Source: Paramacrobiotus metropolitanus | Taxonomy: Eukaryota; Tardigrada; Eutardigrada; Parachela; Macrobiotidae | Reading direction: 5' to 3' | Assembly (NCBI RefSeq): GCF_019649055.1 | Contig: NW_026570221.1 | Location: forward strand, 806,001-870,000 | Length of the DNA stretch: 64,000 nt | In this document: piece after piece, positions 44,486 to 55,800 of the stretch | How the letters are laid out: every line of letters begins with the position of its first letter | Numbering within the stretch: position 1 is the stretch's first letter | Notes under the pieces: generated by a model | What the model was told of the DNA's origin: nothing | The model's database searches: none | What the model saw: the letters and a program-made list of their open reading frames with translations, nothing else | Position numbers and translations under genes: made by a program

Positions 44486-46716
44486 TTAGCGTCGTAAAAT
44501 ACCGTTTTGTACGATCCGTCTTCCATTCGTCTTGTGAGTCGGAAATGTGCTCCATCGATTTCCGCCCGATGCCGCATCATGCTGATCAGTGTACTCGCTT
44601 GAACCACAGCGTCTGTTCGGTCGCTCTCAGGTATCAGATCCCATAACTGCTCAATCGCTGCCTGATTCGCGTTTCGGGCGCTCTCTTCTGACACATCCCA
44701 TGGGGCATATGGAACCGGGTCTCCTGTTATTGGATCGACTATCACTGCAGTTATGGTTTCCACAGCTTCTCCATTACCACCGAAAAGTCTGAGGGTGACC
44801 TTTCTGCTTGTCGCATCTGTATATCTCAGGACCGACTCATAATCATCTGACGATCGTTTCTTCGGGTCTGGATCCGCCGTCGGTTTTGAGCGAGTTCTCT
44901 CTTTGATCAACAGTTTGCCATCCGTTGTATATGTATATGCCAAGTGGTCATCATCTGTGCCCACTTTGATACGGATCCATGCATCCTCTTCGGTTGCGAC
45001 TTTAGATACCACGTGCTTCATCATCTGAACGATAACTCTTGGGTTATGACGTTCTTCTGGAGGAATAAACTGTAGCGCCTCATTGACTATCGTTTTTGAC
45101 TCTTTTCCAATGGCATCCTTGACTGACCTATCCGCGAGGGGATTATACGAGTCAATCTCTTTGTTCGTTTTCTTATCGACTATTCGTGCAGTGACCTTTC
45201 GTTCTCTATGATCTTCCCCAGTGTACTTGGCCGTGAAACTTCTACACCTCGGGAATCGAATCTGACCTTCCGTTCCTTTCGGCGTGGGTGGTACACTCTT
45301 TCTACCCACTGGAATCGGGGCCTGTGGCTTTACCGGCTCAGCTGGCGTTGCTTTACTTTCTGTGGGCTTCTTTGTTCGCTGCCCTTTCTTATCAGTTTCT
45401 TTTGGGCTTGTCGTCGGTGATCTTGCTCTTTTTCCGCTCTTCGTGGCTCCGCTAGATGGTTCTGTAACCGAACTAGTGCGTCCACGTACTGATCCTGCGG
45501 TCGAGCTGGCCCGTGACCTTTCTGCTCGTTCAGTTAATTCAGCTTCTATCTTTCTCTTTGTTGCCAAAAGGTCCTCGTCTGTCATTTCGTCGACTGGGGC
45601 GTCTTTTTCAACCATGGATTTAGATGGTCCCTCGGCGCTGGTAGTCGGCATCTGTCTCGCTTCCGGGAACACTTTAAGGTACCTAAGAATCTTTTCGATA
45701 GTCGAAGGCCATGGTCTACCGTTTAGCGACGGATGGTATTGCCACATCGACGCAACTTTTATCGCGTATTCCCTGCGCTCTTTTTCGATCAGTTTCGTCT
45801 TTTCCTTCAGCGCGATATGACATGGTTTGATGACAGCTTCCAGGCTAATCAGCTTTCCATACCATGCGTGTTCATCTTCAACTCGCATATGAATTCGGTA
45901 AAGTTCACGACACTTTCGGTTTAATTCCCGGATAGCTTCTAAATCCTTTTCTGTCAGTTCGTCGTTCTTATCCGGAATGATATTTAAGCGTGCATCGTCC
46001 TCTCTCAGATCCAAAGGAAGCTTCGGTGCGTATGCATGTATCGACGGTTCACCTGGGGGCGTAAGCCGTAATCCGTCTGGTCCAATCTCGTCCAAGTTAG
46101 GCCCCAGTGACGGTAAAATTCCTCTCGGTCGCCTATTTCCTCTGTTTGGCGAATTGCGATGTAGACGCTGCACACCCAGTTGCTGCGGTGTCCTCATACG
46201 AGGCGCTCCTATGTCCGATAGTGCCAAGCCTCCGGTCTCCGGAAAAGGCGGTAGTATCGGAGATGACCTTTGTGATCGCGGTGGAGTTCCGCTGAATCCA
46301 CCATGTCCCGTAAATCGACTCGGTGTGGTCTGTTGCGGTGGCGGCATCAACATTCTGGCCGGTCCCATCGGTGAAGTATATGATCCTGGATACGGTTGAT
46401 AAGGGGCGGCGACCGTTGCTTGTCCCGAATACTGGGTTCCGGCAGGTGAGCCGTGGTGCACCCAGTTAACCGTATCCTGGTAGCTCGTCTGCTGTCCTGG
46501 ATCGTGATACACATAATACCCTGGACTGCCGTAGTAACCTCCTTGAACTGTTCCGGGTTCATTCTGGGCCGTTCCCGCTGATGACGTCGATCCTTCACCA
46601 TATGAAGTGTCATAGCCATATTCACCTTCCATTCTTATAGGTGTTGATGCTTTTAGTGGGTTTCCAATACTTTCCAAGTCTGAATTATCCGAGTTTTGCC
46701 GTTCCAATCTTTCCAT
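44356..46716 (-). CDS. Retroelement ORF3, 786 aa, unknown, internally duplicated
   Basis: ATG start at 46716, 126 nt after the pol stop; ends TAA at 44356. Residues about 20-170 are Gly/Tyr/Pro/Gln-rich (GYYGSPGYYVYHDPGQQ), a low-complexity type prone to condensate formation. About 250-360 is helical (EAIRELNRKCRELYRIHM). About 370-480 is basic and Ser/Pro-rich. The C-terminal 300 residues hold two copies of a roughly 115-residue module: one with VTARIVDKKTNKEIDSY and EALQFIPPEERHNPRVIVQ, the other with ITAVIVDPITGDPVPY and QLWDLIPESDRTDAVVQ. No signal peptide or membrane helix. A possible 3' splice site (TTTTATAG, and CACAG just before TTAATGG) precedes it. No homologue recognised. Confidence 0.8.
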   Translation of the reverse strand: MERLERQNSDNSDLESIGNPLKASTPIRMEGEYGYDTSYGEGSTSSAGTAQNEPGTVQGGYYGSPGYYVYHDPGQQTSYQDTVNWVHHGSPAGTQYSGQATVAAPYQPYPGSYTSPMGPARMLMPPPQQTTPSRFTGHGGFSGTPPRSQRSSPILPPFPETGGLALSDIGAPRMRTPQQLGVQRLHRNSPNRGNRRPRGILPSLGPNLDEIGPDGLRLTPPGEPSIHAYAPKLPLDLREDDARLNIIPDKNDELTEKDLEAIRELNRKCRELYRIHMRVEDEHAWYGKLISLEAVIKPCHIALKEKTKLIEKERREYAIKVASMWQYHPSLNGRPWPSTIEKILRYLKVFPEARQMPTTSAEGPSKSMVEKDAPVDEMTDEDLLATKRKIEAELTERAERSRASSTAGSVRGRTSSVTEPSSGATKSGKRARSPTTSPKETDKKGQRTKKPTESKATPAEPVKPQAPIPVGRKSVPPTPKGTEGQIRFPRCRSFTAKYTGEDHRERKVTARIVDKKTNKEIDSYNPLADRSVKDAIGKESKTIVNEALQFIPPEERHNPRVIVQMMKHVVSKVATEEDAWIRIKVGTDDDHLAYTYTTDGKLLIKERTRSKPTADPDPKKRSSDDYESVLRYTDATSRKVTLRLFGGNGEAVETITAVIVDPITGDPVPYAPWDVSEESARNANQAAIEQLWDLIPESDRTDAVVQASTLISMMRHRAEIDGAHFRLTRRMEDGSYKTVFYDAKKNPLWEVASQGSPKETRHLEIHPRHKKAEPERRKRRRARRQI

Positions 46717-46842
46717 TAACTGTGCTTACCTTCTATAAAATGAAACAATTAAGGTTAACTTTTTTGCACAGTGTTGACCTTTCTTTTTCCTTTTCAACTC
46801 CTATTTTTAAATTATTGTGACCCCTTATTTATGTCTATGTGG

Positions 46843-49800
46843 TTATTTGTTCTCTCGTCCTTTAGTTATCCGATCAAGGAGTTCTTTCTCGGCTGCGTCC
46901 TCAGGTTCGCCTTTCTGGGTCAATAAGTCCGTAGGAGTTGGTTTCTTCTTCTTCTGTTTAACCTTCCGCTCGTTAATCGCTTTCGCTATATCGCGGCCCA
47001 ATTGTTCAGCTTTTGATTTGACCGCTTCTATCTCCTCTTCTCTCTTTTTTATGAGGTCATTCTCAGTACCGGTAACAGTGCGTGGTTCGAAAAAATTCGG
47101 GTCACGCTCTGACATCTCAGCGTCCGTACGCTGTTTCGAAAGGTCATCCTTATCTTCGGTGGCAGTGTGTGGTTCGAAAAAGGATTGTTGCAAGTCCTTT
47201 TTGGAGGAACGCTCTGGTACTTTGGTGCTAGTTTCGGTATCTTTTTCCAGTGACCTCTCTGCCAAATTACCAGCCTCCGCGTTCAACTTAATTGTGACTG
47301 CGGTTTCGAAGTCCTTATCTTCTTTCCTTTTTCTTCCTCTCTTCTTATTTGGATTCTGTCCGTCTTGGTGACTTTTGGTCTCTTCATTAACTTCATGTAG
47401 CAGAGGTGGTTCGAAAAATGGTTTCTGTTGCGTGACTGAGTCATTTTTCGGACTCCGCTCTGGTTCGTCTTCTTTTCCACTAACATTCTCCATTTCAGGT
47501 AGCAGAGGTGGTTCGAAAAATTGATTGGTACCATTTTTCGAAGCATGCTCGGCTTCTTTCGTTCCTTTTTCGTTCAACGTTCGTTGCGAATTTTTCTCGT
47601 CGGGTAATGGCGGATGCCATGGTTTCAAGCGATCAATGGAAACTACTTTTAGGTCTGCTTCTTTCTTCGGGTTCTGTTCAATGACCTCGGCTTCATTTGG
47701 TCGTGGGAAACTGAGAATCTTCCAAACTTTATCGTACTTCGATTTAAAGTCCGATTGGTTTTCTTTCTTTCCTTGTTTCGTATCCTTTGGTAGCCGTATC
47801 AATACGAAGTCTCCCACTTTGAAGTTCGGCTCAGACTTCTTCTTATTGTAAATCTCCGCATTCTTCTCATAAGCGTCTTTAATATTACACCGTGCCACTT
47901 CTTCTGCAAAGGTCAAGTTCTTCTTCATGGTCTCCACCCATTCGTCTGGAGTCCCATAATCATCGGGTATATTCGTTTTTGTAACCACATCTTCCGGCAT
48001 TGTCATTTCTCTGCCGTGTAGCATATAGTATGCTGAATATCCGGTTGTGGCGTGTACGACTCTGTTCATCGCCGAAATAACATATGGGAGGTACTTGTTA
48101 AATTTTCTTTCATTTCCCGCTTTCAGGTATTGTGCCAAGCCATCAGCAATCGTCTGCATCTGTCTTTCAACTTGGCCTTGACCTTCTGGGTGATATGCGG
48201 TTCCAAATGTGTGTTTAATCTTAAACACGTTGGTGACCTTTGCTAATACTTCAGCTGTAAAGTGTCGTCCGCGATCCGTATGTAGGATGTGCGGTGCTCC
48301 GTGTACCAATATCACGTGCTTCACGAACACTTTAGCGAATTCCTTGGCCGTCGCCGTTTTCATCGGTACTGCAATCACGTATTTCGTCAGTTGATCGATG
48401 AATACCGCTATGTATTTGTATCCGCGTTTCTTCGTTGGGAGCAACGGTCCTTTCAGATCAGCGTACACTCGGAAGAACGGATGTCCAACCTTAATCTCTT
48501 GCAATTTTCCAGGTGGACATTTCCTCGGTGTTTTACGGAACTGACATCCTTGACAGGCGAGTATGTAATTCTTTACGTCTGTACTCATCCTGTCCCAGTA
48601 ATATCGGAGTCTTATTGCTGACAATGTTTTCTCAAATCCCAGATGTCCCGCTGCTTTCTCGTCGTGCAATGCGTGGATTATTGCTCTTCGCATTGACAAC
48701 GGAACAACATATGACCTTTCAAGTTTTCCATTTTTATCCTTTACTCGGTATAATATACCATTCCATAACTGGTAATGCACTTCAAATTTCGATCTTGTTT
48801 CCGCATCTGGTAGGTGTTCCAATTCGTCTATGATCATTGCCAGATGGGGATCTTTCAACTGTTTATTCCGCAATTGCAAGTTTGAGTCATCAACCTCTTC
48901 TTCGTCACCTTGCAGGTTGACAATGCGAACTGTCGCTGTACTGAGTTCATTCCAATCCTTGATGACCTTGCATCGTGGTAACGGTTTGTACCGCTTTTTC
49001 GCCTGTTTTGGGAATCTCAACAGTTTGATTGGGCATTCGTTCAACGCTTGTGCCACTTTGTCCGTTTCCCAAAGGTCTTCTCTATTCTCCGCTCTATCAT
49101 CAAGTCCCGTGACCTTTCCATTCTGCATTTGAGATTCCGCGTCAAGTCCGGTGACCTTTAAGTCACTAACGGCGGGCAACCAGCTTCTCACTCGGTTCAC
49201 TTTTGCTTCGTTTTCAGCCGACTCGTTCGCCGTAGCTGAAGTGACCTTTAATCGTTTCTCCCTCTGTTCCACCATCTGCAGGAACAGCTGTCCAACTTCA
49301 ATTGCCGGTTCCTTCGTATCAAACTCCTTCTTGTAATCCTCGAAATTCGGAATCTCGTCAAATTCTTCTTCGTGACACGTCGGACCTTCAATTGGCGCTC
49401 TTGATAACGCGTCCGCGTTGTCACAATATTTTCCCGGTTTGTATTCGATTTTAAATTGGTGGCCTTGTAATGCCATTGCCCATCTTGTCAAGCGTGGATT
49501 CATTCCAACTTTATTCGTTTCTGACCTTAGCAAGTTGGTCAGCGCCTGATGGTCCGTCCTTACGGTGAATTCTGCGTAATCAATGTACGGCTTAAATTTC
49601 CTGACAGCGAACACTACTGCCAGGCATTCCCATTCTGTTACACCGTAATTCTTCTCCGCTCCATGTAGGACACGACTGGCGTACGCGATCGGATGTCCAT
49701 CTTGTGACAGCACGGCTCCGATTCCTTCTTTGCTCGCGTCGCATTCAATAACGGTCGGTTTCGCGGGGTCAAACTTTGCCAGTACTGGACCTTCACACAA

Positions 49801-52800
49801 CAACTTCTTCAAACTATTGAACTCTTCTTCATGCACTGTGGTCCAGTCCTTTTTCACGTGTTTATCTTGTCTCAGCAACTCGTACAAGTGGCAAGTCTTC
49901 TGTGCGTATCCCATTATGAATTTGCGATAATAATTCGCCAGTCCGAGAAATGACCTTAACTGCCTTGCTGTTTGAGGCCGTTTGAATTCTGAGACCGCGG
50001 TGACCTTTTCCGGATCCATTCTGATTCCATCTTCGCTGAGTATATGACCCAGGAATCCCATTTGTCTCATTCCAAATTCGCATTTCGTTGGCTTAATCGT
50101 GAATCCCGCTTCCACCAGACTCATTAAAACATTTCGCAGATTCTGCATGAAAATTTCCCAAGTTTTTCCGGCGAAGATCACGTCGTCGATATACCCGAAA
50201 ACGCAACCTTTTCTTTTCGCTTTCGAAAGTACTTTATCCATACACAATTGAAACGTTGCTGGTCCGTTGCATACGCCAAATGGCATTCTTTTAAATCGGT
50301 ACATTCCATCTTGTGTTACAAAGGTCGTCTTGTTGATTGACGCTGGATCCATTGGGATCTGCCAGAATCCACTTTGTAAGTCCATTTTTCCGTAATATTT
50401 GTTGCCTGCGCACGCGTCGAGCAACTCATCCGGATTTGGTAACGGGTAATTATTCTTTCTCGTTAGCTTGTTAAGCATGATGTAATTGACGCAAAATCTT
50501 GTTCCCATTGTTCCGTCGCCATTTTTCTTTACTGCCAATACGACTGGGAAACTCCACTCGGCGTCTGACGGTTCAATTACATCTTGTGCCAACATCTCTT
50601 CGATATGCTTTGTTATAAACTCGCGGCCTGTCCAACTCGTTCTGGCCGGGTTACATTTTACTGGTTTCGCATCTCCCGTATCAATTACGTGGGTGACCCC
50701 TTTCACATCTCCATACGGTTTCCTTGATGTGGGTAAGACTTTCCAGAATTCCCAAAACGCGTTGTACACGTCGTTTTTCTGCTCTTGGGTAAGGTCAGGT
50801 CCCAATTTCAGGTTTTCGATTATCTTTTTAAGTTCAGCTTTCGTTGTCTCATCCACCTCAGGGTCTTCGAGTACGTTCTTTACTGTCCCTGCGTTGACCT
50901 TTACATTCTCCATATGTTCATACGGCTCAACGTAGCCGAGAAGCTGATTTTTCTTCACGATTCGGTATTTGCTACTATGATTTGCGATGACGATTTCGAA
51001 GTATTTTCCCCTGTGGTCCGTCACTCCTGCCAGCGGTTGCACTTCAGTTTCCACTTGTGGGACCGGTGTAAACATCAGCTTGTTTTGAGCCGGTGCATAT
51101 TTTCCCATCTTGACCTTTACGCGTGTGCAATTTGACGGTTTCAGTTTAATTCGTTGGTCACTGTAGACTTTGATCACGTCTTTGGACATTCTGGCTTTTT
51201 CCACTTTCAACCTTCTGACTTTGATATCCTTTTCTTTGAGCTCGTCTACTTCGTCATCTTCATCCAAGTCCATCAAATCTTCTTGCTCCGAAAGGTCACT
51301 TACACCTGAATCTTCCGAAGTTGTTGAATTGTCACTTGAGCTCGTCCACTCTGAATCCGAATTACTGCTCTCATATTCTTGTGCAGTGGCTTGACCTTTG
51401 TCAGTCTTTTCGAGTGGGCGCTCATCAACTCCTTCGTCTTCCGATGAGAGGTCACTTTCACTTTCCCGCGAATCGCTAAGTTTTTTCGCTTTCGAATTTT
51501 TGAGCAGAGGTTTGTCCCCTTCTTTTGCCTTTCGCCCGTTTCGTGCGGCGACTCTTGGGTGACTCCTTGCTACCCGAATTCTCGTTGGTGACCTTTCTGA
51601 TTGGTCGGAGTTTGACCTTTCTTCGTCCGATTTTGACTTTTCCAGTTCATTTATTTCTTCGCGGCTCGTTAATGGCTTTTCGGTCCACTCGACCGGCGGA
51701 CATTCCTCACCGTCATCGAGTGACCTTTCCCCGTTTTTTGCCTCAGTTACTGGGTTTTGCTGTTCATTCGATATTCGTTCAACTTCTTCTTTAAACTTCT
51801 TCCACATTTCGCCTCTGTCCGTTAACATCTGCGCAATGTCGAAAGCCGACTTTGAACTTTCTTCTGTTTCGTTCGATTGTCCTTCGGCTATCTCTTGAGC
51901 TGGTTCCTCTTTCTCTGCTTCTTTGACAGTCCCTTTATCGGCTTCATCCTGTTGAACTGTTTCGTAACCTTTAGGTCGTTTAGGACCAACAAAGATGCAG
52001 TTTGCCATCAGCTCTTCGGTGACCCATTCATCATTTGGAATCGTTTCATACATGCACCATGTATCGCCACCTCGTTCTGGGTAGTCCACTCCGTCTGGAT
52101 CTGGTGCAAAGGTCACCTTTTTCTTTTGCATCAAACCCGGTAACCTTCTTTTCCGAGTTACCTGTAGTTCTCGCATTTCTTTTACGTCAAATTTGGGGAT
52201 TTCTTCCTCGAATTTCTTCCAATATTTCTCGAATGCTTTTTCGTTTCCTTCTTTTAACGCGTTGTAGTACACTTCAAGTGATTCGTAGACAGGTGTACCG
52301 AGTCCTGCTGGGAAGATGATCGTTCTCCCCTCGCCTTTATACATGTGGTTCACACGGAAGTCCCAGAAAAGGTCAACTCTCGCTTCTTCCCACATTTCTC
52401 CTTCCTCGGTCATTTCTTCTATCTCTCGTTCAAATCTCTTTTCTGTTGCTACCGGATCGAGAGGATCTTGGATTCCTTTCTCGACACGTTGCAACCAATG
52501 GTTTAGCCATCTGCCTCTTCCAATTATAAAACTTTCCACACATGACAGCCACGTTCGATATCTATTCCAGTGATACCGTTCGATGTGTGGTTTCCACATT
52601 TCGTTTGTCCGCATGATGCTTTTCGCTTTCTTTTGGGCATGACCTTTAAGGTCTGCTAATGCGGCATTACATCTTGGCCATTCTGAAGGGTCATCTTGAG
52701 AGGCATTTTCAAAACATTCCGCGCATTCCCATTGTGGTTGCACCCTGCACGGATCCTCAAAGTAACCGTGGTGACAACTCCCGGCTCGTTCTTCTGGAGT

Positions 52801-55800
52801 TAATGTCCTTTGACTCGCTTCAGGTTTAACCTGTTCCTGTACTGTGGTATCTTCCTCACATTCGATTGGAGTCACGCTTTTATCCTCAGAGGATATTTCA
52901 ATGACCTCTGGTTCTTTTTCTGTTCGGTGACCTTTTTCTGTTCGGTGACCTGCTTTCAATTGTTCGAGTGCCTTGTCGCGGATTTCGCCTGTAAACATCT
53001 GTTCCTCTTCAACTATTCGTTTCAAAACTCGTAACCTTTCACTCTTTTTATCCTTCCCCACTTTAGCCGTCTTTATTTCCAGTGCCTCTGGTACTGGGAT
53101 AGGCTTTGCCCACTCCATGTCTGGCACAAGAGATTGTTTTGCTGCAACTGCCGCTTCTTTCTGTGTGGCAATTATCTCTTCAATCGTTGGTGACCTTTCG
53201 GTAGCAGGTCGTGGTTCGAAAAAGGGTTCCTTTTGAGATTCACGTTCTGTTACTTCCTCTTTGGTTTTATCTGAAAGCCTTTCATTTTGGGTAGCAGATC
53301 GTGGTTCGAAAAGGTTCGAATTACGCTCTCGTTCCAAGTTCTCAGTTGCTGATGACCTTTCGTCTTCCTTTCCCAGTGTCTCTGGTACTGGGATAACTTT
53401 TCCGACTTTTCCATTTTCATTTTTCGTTTCCAGTGCCTCTGGTACTGGGATAATTTCTTCCTGCTGCACTTTTGTCATTCCCGGTGCCTCTGGTACTGGG
53501 ATGACCTTTTCTCTTCCCTTTGGTGCCAGCAAGGTCCGATTTAATGTCTTTTCGATCTCCTGCTGAATCATTTGCAACTGCTCAAATGGTGACAATTCTT
53601 TTCGCGTCATCTTTTTCTTTTCGTTTCCCGGTGCCTCTGGTACTGGGATTAGCGTTTTATTAACCATTTGAGCATTTCCCGTCTGTTTTACAAGTTCGGT
53701 GACCTTTCCGACTTGAACTTTGGCGACTGGTTTGGGGTCATCCTCTTTTTCTTCTTCACCTTCATTGTCCATCAGTACGAATTTCTTTTCCAAGAAGTCA
53801 AATCCCAATAGCACCTGTACGTCGTCACACTTCGGTCGGACGTAGAAGGAATGTTCGCTTGTCTTCTTTCGTAAGGTCACTGGCGCTACACAGTAGTGCG
53901 TCACCAGGAATCCTGACGTTCCGCTAATTCCGTTTATTTTCACCAGTCTATCTGGTGGCAATGGGAGCATGTGGAGTCCATTCTTTTCGCAGAACGGTTT
54001 GCTGATCAGCGACGTCTCAGCGCCGGTGTCCAACATTGCGTTGACCTTTATGTCTCCCACTTTCACTTCGTGAGTGTATGCTTCAATTCTTTTAGGCAAT
54101 TTTCCGTTTTGAATCTTCAATGTGTGAATCTTACATTTCACAGGGATGAGCGATACTGGTCCTGGATCCATATCGGGAAGCACTTGTCCTTTTGCTGGAG
54201 TGCTATGACCTTTCAATATCTCGCTCAACTTATCAATCCTATGTGGAACGTTAGTCCGAACATCGTAATATTTTCGCGGCTTTTCTTTATTTATTTGCTT
54301 CTCTGTACCACTGGTAACCTTTTCCACATTCTGCACTTGCTCATTTGCTTTTGTGCTATCCATGTGACCTTTAGTCACTTCACTTATCGTCTGATGGATC
54401 AATTCCTCTTTACGATTTCCATTTCGTTTATCTCTCAGCTTCTCAATGACTTCACTTGTTATTTGGTCAGCTCGCTTCAATTCGTCTTCTTCGCTATCTT
54501 TCATCTCATCTGGTGACCTTTCATATGTAACCATGTCATATCCTTTTTCGGTCATCCATTCGATCACCTTCGCGGAGATTTCATTGTTCGTTTTTGTCTG
54601 ATCAATTTGTGAAGACATTCCGTCTGTTCGGGCTGGTGACTTGTCATTGGCATCCTTTTTCAGCGCCTCCGATAAGTCCCGTGACCTTTCAACTGCGTTA
54701 CTCTGTTTCGTTTGCGCCATTTCATTTGACCGTCCTTTTTGTTCATTTTGCGCTAAGTCCTGTGACCTTTCGTTGCGCTTCATGACAAATCCGCCACCTG
54801 TCAGCTTTTGTATGGGGACTTTTTCTCCATAATTCGGCGGTTTATCCTGTGGTGGAGCATTACGTGAATGATTCCAGTCAGCGAATGTCTTCTTATATTC
54901 TTCTGGATTGAATACTGGGACTGGGTTCGATGACCCTTGCGCTGGTTTCCCGGTAACCAACTCTTCCAGTCGCTTTCTTTCACATTGCGTTCGCAACTGT
55001 TGCATGTCCCAGTAGTCCTCTTGTGACATTCTCGCTTTCTGCTTTGCTTTCGGCGTTACGGGTATCCACATCCCGTGATTGCCATTCGGTCTGTAGGCCA
55101 CTTTTTGCCACTTTTCCTTCTGTTGCAGCGTTATTGCATCTACAAGTGAGTCATCGGAGTTCTGTCGTGCCAATTCGCCATTCTTTTGCTGCGCTGTTCG
55201 CAGTGTCAAGTCTGTTTCTTGACCTTTTAACACGACGCTGTCGCCGTGACCTTTGGCGTTCACACCTGCTCCGTGACCTTTCGCTTGAACTTTTCCAACA
55301 GAAGGTGACCTTTCATCTTTACTAATGACGGTGATATTCTGCTTAATCCATTCTTGCCTTATTCGCTTCTCTTCTTCGTCTTCTGAACCATTCCAAAACT
55401 TTGGCTTTGGTTCCCCGTAACAATCGCACCTTGGCTCATTCGCCTTGTCGTTTTCATTTATCTGTTTCCGGAACCATTCGTGGTGCATTTCCACTTCTTC
55501 TGCGGTATCAGTTTGCGGTTTCTTTTGGTTTAACAGCGCTTGTCGAATCTTGGCATTACGTTGTGCACGTCGTTGCGCTAACACTTCTTCGCTGCAGTAC
55601 GGTGACCTTTCATTTTGCTGCACTTTTTGCAGTGTCGCGCTACCGTCACGACAATTCCCACTCGCAGTACCATTCTGCGGTGACCTTTGGTCCCGTTGCG
55701 CGCTTCCACTCGCAGTACCATTCTGCGGTGACCTTTGATTCTGCGACGGTGTCCTTATAACCGTTCCATTTCCTTTTTGCGATGACGGCATCCATATAGC

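Noticed and set aside
38777-46716. Envelope gene after pol
   Set aside because: No signal peptide, membrane helix, furin-like site or fusion-peptide-like stretch in ORF3, ORF4 or ORF5.
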